Program-made: the position numbers and the translations under genes
The notes under the pieces: model-generated
What the model saw: the letters and a program-made list of their open reading frames with translations, nothing else
Database searches by the model: none
Told to the model about the DNA's origin: nothing
Source of the DNA: Paenibacillus sp. FSL R5-0345
Lineage (GTDB): Bacteria; Bacillota; Bacilli; Paenibacillales; Paenibacillaceae
DNA: 64,000 bases
Direction of reading: 5' to 3'
Assembly (NCBI RefSeq): GCF_000758585.1
Contig: NZ_CP009281.1
Coordinates: 992,001-1,056,000 of the forward strand
Part shown: positions 60,601 through 64,000 of the stretch, one piece after another
Layout of the letters: the number at the start of each line of letters is the position of its first letter
How positions within the stretch are numbered: the stretch's first letter is position 1

Positions 60601-62457
60601 ACACGTGTGAAGTTCACAGTGTTGATTGCTGAGACTGCACAAAATGGGGCTAACAATGCTGCGGTACGCAGTGTGATTCAGTTGCCGCCAGATTGGGATA
60701 CGAAGTATGGCATGGACTCATCCTATAAATCTTTGTCCGATTTAGAGAAAGTTATCGTAGATGGAACACAATATTATAAATTTGATGTTTCGATTGATCT
60801 GGATAATGCCGCTAAATCAGCGGAAGCGACAGGACTAGCAATATCTATTGTTGGCAGTGGTTTGGAAGTCGAAGGTGAATTGCCAATCTACGTAGATCAA
60901 ATCGGTCTTTATAATACGTATACTGCTCCTGTTGCTGATAAGGCGCTGGTGGATAATTTTGAAGCTTATGGCTCCAGTAATGAAGCTTTAGCAGCGAAAT
61001 ATCCTAAGGCTGGTGGAGATGATGTGAGCGTATCTTTAAGTACTGAGCATAAAGCATCCGGGGATTACGGGATGCAGTTGCACTATACGATTAATAATGC
61101 AGGTTATACCGGAGTAGGTAAAAGTCTTGGTTCATTGGACTGGTCCGACTATAATGCACTCAGTATGTGGGTAGCTTCTGATGGAGACAACGCTTATGCT
61201 GAGAAAGGTGAGCCGCTTAAGCTAGTAGTACAGCTTGTCATTGATGGAGGATATTTCGAAGCTTATCCGGTCATTAATCCTGACAAGAACGGTAAAATAG
61301 TACTAAGTCTGAAGAATTTGACTGAGATGAGCTGGGGAAAAGCCGGAGAGCTTACTCAGGAAAGACTGAAGCAAGTTCAGAGCTTCAATTTGTATGTGAA
61401 TGCGATGGACGGACAGAGCCACGAAGGTTCGCTTTACTTTGATGATATTCAAGCGGTTTATGATGGGACACTTCCGGATATGTCGGAAGAAGGAAATGGA
61501 GGTTCACAGGGACATGCGCCCGGCGTGTTATACGCCTTCACTAAACAATCTGATATTGCAGGGTGGGTTATAGACCACTCGTCTGCCAATGCTCAGCTTC
61601 CAGTATTTGATGCCAATGAAGAAGCGATAGGCGTACAATTCGATTTGATTAATACCGGTAATAATGCAAATGGCAGCTCCAAAGAATCCTTTGAACTTGC
61701 TATTAATCCTGAGAAGCTAAATATCACAGGGTTGGATTCAATCAGTGCTAAGATTAAGCTTTCGGGTGGTACAGCTAAAGCGCGTCTGTTCATCAAGACA
61801 GGTGCGGACTGGAAATGGACCGATAGTGGCAATCCTGTTCTTGTAGAATCAACGGGTTATACGACATTATCTATCTCACTACCGACCGCAGGAGTAGACT
61901 TGGCTGCTGTGAAGACGATTGGGATTATCATTGAAGAAGTTTCCAATGATGGAGGAACTTCGAATCTATATCTGAAGGAAGTATCTCTGGAGAAAGCTGT
62001 CCCAGCTGTTCATTATGGCTTCGAAACAGGAAATGAAGGCTGGTCCTTGAATTCTGGTTCAGCTACAGTATCTTCTGATGTGTATGCGGAAGGGAAGCAA
62101 TCTTTGAAACTTGATTTCACATGGAACGGAGAGGATAAAGATCCTTTTATAGCAGTCTCAAAAGCAGCTGCTCTTGATCTGAGCTCATTCTCTAAGCTTG
62201 CTGCTAAAATTAGAATCGTCTCCGATCATCCTGACGTACAAGCTAAGCTGTATCTTCAATTAGGAGGCTATGCAGTATGGGTAGATTCGGGTGCTAAGAT
62301 AGCTTCTCAAGATGGATTCACGGAGTTCACAATTGATCTCAGCAATCTATCTCTTGAGAATTTGAAAAAAGTAGACGCTATTGGCATTCAGTTTGTTACA
62401 CCTTCTACAGCTGGTACGGCTACAGCTTATATTGACGAGATTATAGCTTCTAAATAA
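57685..62457 (+). CDS. Giant S-layer-anchored GH26 mannanase-like protein
   Basis: This 1590-residue exported protein has a signal peptide (1-26) and three SLH domains (about 33-76, 90-134, 148-196; GYPDGSFKPDHKVTRAE and GYPDGTFRPNDSITRAE). A repetitive beta-helix-like segment (about 205-365) with turns such as GNVVINRSGVELKN comes next, then a Pro/Thr linker (370-408). The GH26 barrel (about 410-790) has acid/base Glu585 in FRPFHEQNGGWFWWG and nucleophile Glu695 in TLSEYG. Several beta-sandwich modules follow, probably carbohydrate-binding, the last two related to each other. SLH domains bind pyruvylated wall polymer, so the enzyme sits on the cell surface. AGGAGGT precedes the ATG. Mannan or the mannose-containing matrix of the cell itself are both possible substrates. 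Confidence 0.92.
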   Translation: MKRFKKSLILFLTAIMLVTMAAPALANGKTKENLKTHWAGESVDKWQGNGVVQGYPDGSFKPDHKVTRAELVSIINKLFGFSTLSETSFSDVPAKAWYASALSIAKQAGYYKGFPDNKAKADAEVTRQDAATLLASVFSLEPGTKVSTFADQASISVYAKDAIGALSGILSGYPDGTFRPNDSITRAEVVTIVDRLVSGYYNTAGTFTGGDIQGNVVINRSGVELKNAAVSGNLYLTSGIGNGEGVLEDATVKGNVFVSGGGEHSIHLKNSKLASVKVNRPEGKVRVVVDGGTVITQLTIDSVSIIEVGSGSIIDQLVIGSAATGTLITTKGTISKLVVGASSVVLNGVTLVAGTYTVKDGVLVGQGTSTPAPGGSGGTGIAPTATPVPTITPEPTATVAPTATPEAGIHIVDVDASAATKSLFAYLDSMSGKQIMFGHQHDTTVSFAGKDKNGNVISDVYSSTGDYPAVFGWDTLSLDGYENPPGVSGDYEASRLGLSAAMKQAHDLGGIVTLSTHPYNMVTGGDFKDTSNTPGASHSVVSRILPGGDKNGELNKYLDRIANFANNLKDDEGDLIPVLFRPFHEQNGGWFWWGAATTTKSEYAELYRYTVEYLRDVKGVHNFLYVFSPNGSFNGNESEYLTTYPGDQFVDILGMDQYDNKENAGSEAFLGGLVKDLKMISQLAQDKGKIVTLSEYGYSAAGMKTTGNNELEWFTKVLNAIKADPDAAKISYMLTWANFGEGNNLYVPYKNVPNKADHELLPDFVNFYKDDFTAFASDVKDDNKYNLEVEVAGKKPFMHIVTPNNISTITDAVTVIRAKVLNAVPSKVTYTVADSGVEVEMTLGADGYYSASWQPDAGLNGSSTEITVRAYGTGDATLTQTNSVFLKINEVPIKVITFDTEKDLEQIQNNGTWSGLTNNAETIKTVLQHASLDADGKLVINITEGLSDEDTWQELKLQLNDLALDGVDLSQVTRVKFTVLIAETAQNGANNAAVRSVIQLPPDWDTKYGMDSSYKSLSDLEKVIVDGTQYYKFDVSIDLDNAAKSAEATGLAISIVGSGLEVEGELPIYVDQIGLYNTYTAPVADKALVDNFEAYGSSNEALAAKYPKAGGDDVSVSLSTEHKASGDYGMQLHYTINNAGYTGVGKSLGSLDWSDYNALSMWVASDGDNAYAEKGEPLKLVVQLVIDGGYFEAYPVINPDKNGKIVLSLKNLTEMSWGKAGELTQERLKQVQSFNLYVNAMDGQSHEGSLYFDDIQAVYDGTLPDMSEEGNGGSQGHAPGVLYAFTKQSDIAGWVIDHSSANAQLPVFDANEEAIGVQFDLINTGNNANGSSKESFELAINPEKLNITGLDSISAKIKLSGGTAKARLFIKTGADWKWTDSGNPVLVESTGYTTLSISLPTAGVDLAAVKTIGIIIEEVSNDGGTSNLYLKEVSLEKAVPAVHYGFETGNEGWSLNSGSATVSSDVYAEGKQSLKLDFTWNGEDKDPFIAVSKAAALDLSSFSKLAAKIRIVSDHPDVQAKLYLQLGGYAVWVDSGAKIASQDGFTEFTIDLSNLSLENLKKVDAIGIQFVTPSTAGTATAYIDEIIASK

Positions 62458-62486
62458 GAGCACTGCGATTTATGTGTGAAATAAGG

Positions 62487-62529
62487 GTCCCTGCTATCCA
62501 TTAGGATTGTCCTAATGGATAGCAGGGAC
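62487..62529 (+). terminator. Long hairpin after the SLH-GH26 gene
   Basis: A perfect 20-bp stem with a three-base loop. No long T-run follows (TGTTTCG). It probably ends or stabilises the long transcript. Confidence 0.7.
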
Positions 62530-62628
62530 TGTTTCGTATGGTTAGTTTATAGCTAAGCTCTCTTTAAGTGTGATCCCAGGATTTTTTTTCATTATAGAAC
62601 AAGTGTTCTTAAAAATCAAATGTTAAAT

Positions 62629-63585
62629 TTAATATTGGCGGGCATAATCAACGAGATTCAGGGATGGAGTGCCAGTAGATAAATAGGAATTCATATTTTC
62701 GGTAAAAATATTTACGATCCGATTAGCGTATTGATCGGTTACGCCAGCGGAATGAGGAGTGATGACTACCTGGTCCATAGTCCAAAGCGGATGATCCTGC
62801 GGAAGCGGTTCGGTTTCGAATACATCTAATCCGGCACCTCTAAGCTGCCCGCGGTTCAGTGCATCAATTAGAGCCTCAGTATCCGTAGTTGCACCACGTC
62901 CAACGTTAATGTAGTAGGAGCCTTGTTTGAAGGCAGAGAAGATTGCAGTATCGAATAAATGCTTAGTTTCATCGGTAATTGGGAGTATATTGATAATAAA
63001 GTCACCTTGGCTCACAGCTTCTGGCAGGTGGTCCGTGGTATACACTTGATCAAAATCAGCGAGTGGCTTGCCTGAGCGACTTACTCCGATCGTCTTCATC
63101 CGGAAAGCTTTAGCAATTCTGGCTGTTTCGCTGCCGATGGCTCCAGTCCCGACAATAACGGCTGTCTTACCGAATAACTCACTTTCACTGCCGTCAGAAT
63201 TCCAGTAGCGGTTCATCTGATTACGAACAGCTGTATGCAAATTACGCGTGAAGAGAAGCATGAAGCCGAAGATTACCGCAGAAATAGGTTCGGCGTGCAC
63301 TCCGCTCCCGCTAGTTAACAGGATTCCACGTTCCTTAAAACGCTCCAGCGGAAGCTTCTCAATTCCTGCAGACCAGGATTGAACCCAGCGAAGGGGAGAA
63401 TCTGGACGAAGAAGCGTATCGGCGATGCCTTTGCCCCAACCGATTACGATTTCAGCATCAGCGAGCAGCTGCAAATCCGGATTTTTCCCGTCTCCTTGAG
63501 TGAATGTATAACCGGGTGCTGCTGCTTTGACCCTTTCTTGTTGCTCGGCGGTAAGTGGTTGTAAACATACTATGGACTTAGTCAT
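62629..63585 (-). CDS. D-isomer-specific 2-hydroxyacid dehydrogenase
   Basis: This 318-residue NAD(P)-dependent enzyme has GTGAIGSETARIA in the nucleotide-binding domain (about 138-150). The catalytic Arg lies in NVGRGATTDTEAL, Glu in LDVFETEPLPQDHPLW and His in ITPHSAG. Members reduce 2-oxo acids to D-2-hydroxy acids or do the reverse. The frame extends upstream to 63648, but AGGAGG fits ATG at 63585. The divergent neighbour is an RNA ligase-like gene. The substrate (glyoxylate, hydroxypyruvate or other) is not decidable. Confidence 0.92.
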   Translation of the reverse strand: MTKSIVCLQPLTAEQQERVKAAAPGYTFTQGDGKNPDLQLLADAEIVIGWGKGIADTLLRPDSPLRWVQSWSAGIEKLPLERFKERGILLTSGSGVHAEPISAVIFGFMLLFTRNLHTAVRNQMNRYWNSDGSESELFGKTAVIVGTGAIGSETARIAKAFRMKTIGVSRSGKPLADFDQVYTTDHLPEAVSQGDFIINILPITDETKHLFDTAIFSAFKQGSYYINVGRGATTDTEALIDALNRGQLRGAGLDVFETEPLPQDHPLWTMDQVVITPHSAGVTDQYANRIVNIFTENMNSYLSTGTPSLNLVDYARQY

Positions 63586-63673
63586 GATGTATTCCTCCTG
63601 CTCTACGGTTTGATGAAAATGGATAATGTTATAGGATAAGGATACCAAATCTATAGGAGAAGGTGAAATTGAT

Positions 63674-64000
63674 ATGAACGCTAACGTGTCGGATAAAGAT
63701 TCAGAACGGTTGTTTATTGCTGTGAAATTACCCTCAGCACTTCAACAAGTTGTGGCGGAAGAGTGCTCTAAACTATCTCAAGAGTATCATTTTGCAAAAT
63801 GGACTCATCCAGCGGATTATCATATTACCCTGCAATTTTTGGGAGACACTCCAAAGACGAAGATCCCGGATTTAATCATGGCGTTGAAGCAGATGGCAGG
63901 GCAATGCCGCCCCTTTAAACTATCCTTGGACAAATGGAATACATTTGGTCTTCCAAAGGCTCCAAGAGTGTTATGGGTAGGGGTTTCTGGTGAATTAGAG
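63674..64000 (+). CDS. thpR: Partial 2'-5' RNA ligase / cyclic phosphodiesterase family protein (3' end outside window)
   Basis: The 109 visible residues show RLFIAVKLP near residue 12 and the first HxT motif in HITLQFLGDTPKT. The 2H phosphoesterase superfamily needs a second HxT motif, which would lie beyond the edge. Bacterial ThpR proteins act as RNA 2',3'-cyclic phosphodiesterases and can ligate tRNA halves in vitro. AAGGTGAAATTG precedes the ATG. The gene is divergent from the hydroxyacid dehydrogenase. Confidence 0.85.
   Translation, partial: MNANVSDKDSERLFIAVKLPSALQQVVAEECSKLSQEYHFAKWTHPADYHITLQFLGDTPKTKIPDLIMALKQMAGQCRPFKLSLDKWNTFGLPKAPRVLWVGVSGELE

Overview
The window looks like a chromosomal segment of a Paenibacillus-type member of the Bacillota. 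The evidence is a moderate base composition, strong AGGAGG ribosome-binding sites, GTG and TTG starts, an SLH-domain surface glycoside hydrolase, leucine dehydrogenase, family II pyrophosphatase, a CcpA-type cre site and a c-di-GMP-I riboswitch. No rRNA, tRNA, CRISPR array, transposase or phage module is visible. The genus is inferred from gene content; no search was run.

Positions 1-8,800 hold housekeeping and metabolic genes: a partial TagO/WecA-like transferase, a HAD nucleotidase, a VOC ring-cleaving dioxygenase, an AAC(3)-family acetyltransferase, ppaC, leucine dehydrogenase, a cyclophilin lipoprotein, an MdtG-like efflux pump and a small acidic protein.

Positions 9,000-14,300 are the most unusual part. 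Two tandem paralogous 7TM sensor kinases face a minus-strand pair: a class I isoprenoid-synthase-fold protein with two DDxxD motifs, and a 79-residue peptide with a nitrile-hydratase-like (NHLP) RiPP leader that ends in Trp. I propose this as a candidate prenylated-peptide signalling or RiPP system, similar in logic to ComQ-ComX-ComP but built from different protein families.

Positions 14,300-20,200 carry a small unknown gene, a GH20 hexosaminidase divergent from an AraC regulator, and a NarL-type two-component system with a good promoter and a consensus cre site.

Positions 20,400-37,200 are a Wzx/Wzy exopolysaccharide cluster: chain-length protein, BY-kinase-like ATPase, galU, initiating sugar transferase, two GT2, a GT26, two O-antigen polymerase/ligase-like proteins, a flippase, three GT4 and ugd. 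A gap with two inverted copies of a structured repeat follows, then manC. Precursors implied are UDP-glucose, UDP-glucuronate and GDP-mannose. Next come two GH26-PA14 enzymes, the first under a c-di-GMP-I riboswitch, and a large secreted clan-A-like glycoside hydrolase. A third, SLH-anchored GH26 enzyme lies at 57.7-62.5 kb. These enzymes probably trim or release mannose-containing matrix.

Positions 43,400-57,400 are mixed genes: GNAT, K+/H+ antiporter, Dps, AIM24-like, M50-like peptidase, WYL regulator, modA-modB without modC beside a molybdate-type HTH/PBP regulator, polysaccharide deacetylase, a sortase next to a small MPKTG-tailed secreted protein, and a dGTPase. The window ends with a D-2-hydroxyacid dehydrogenase and a partial 2'-5' RNA ligase.
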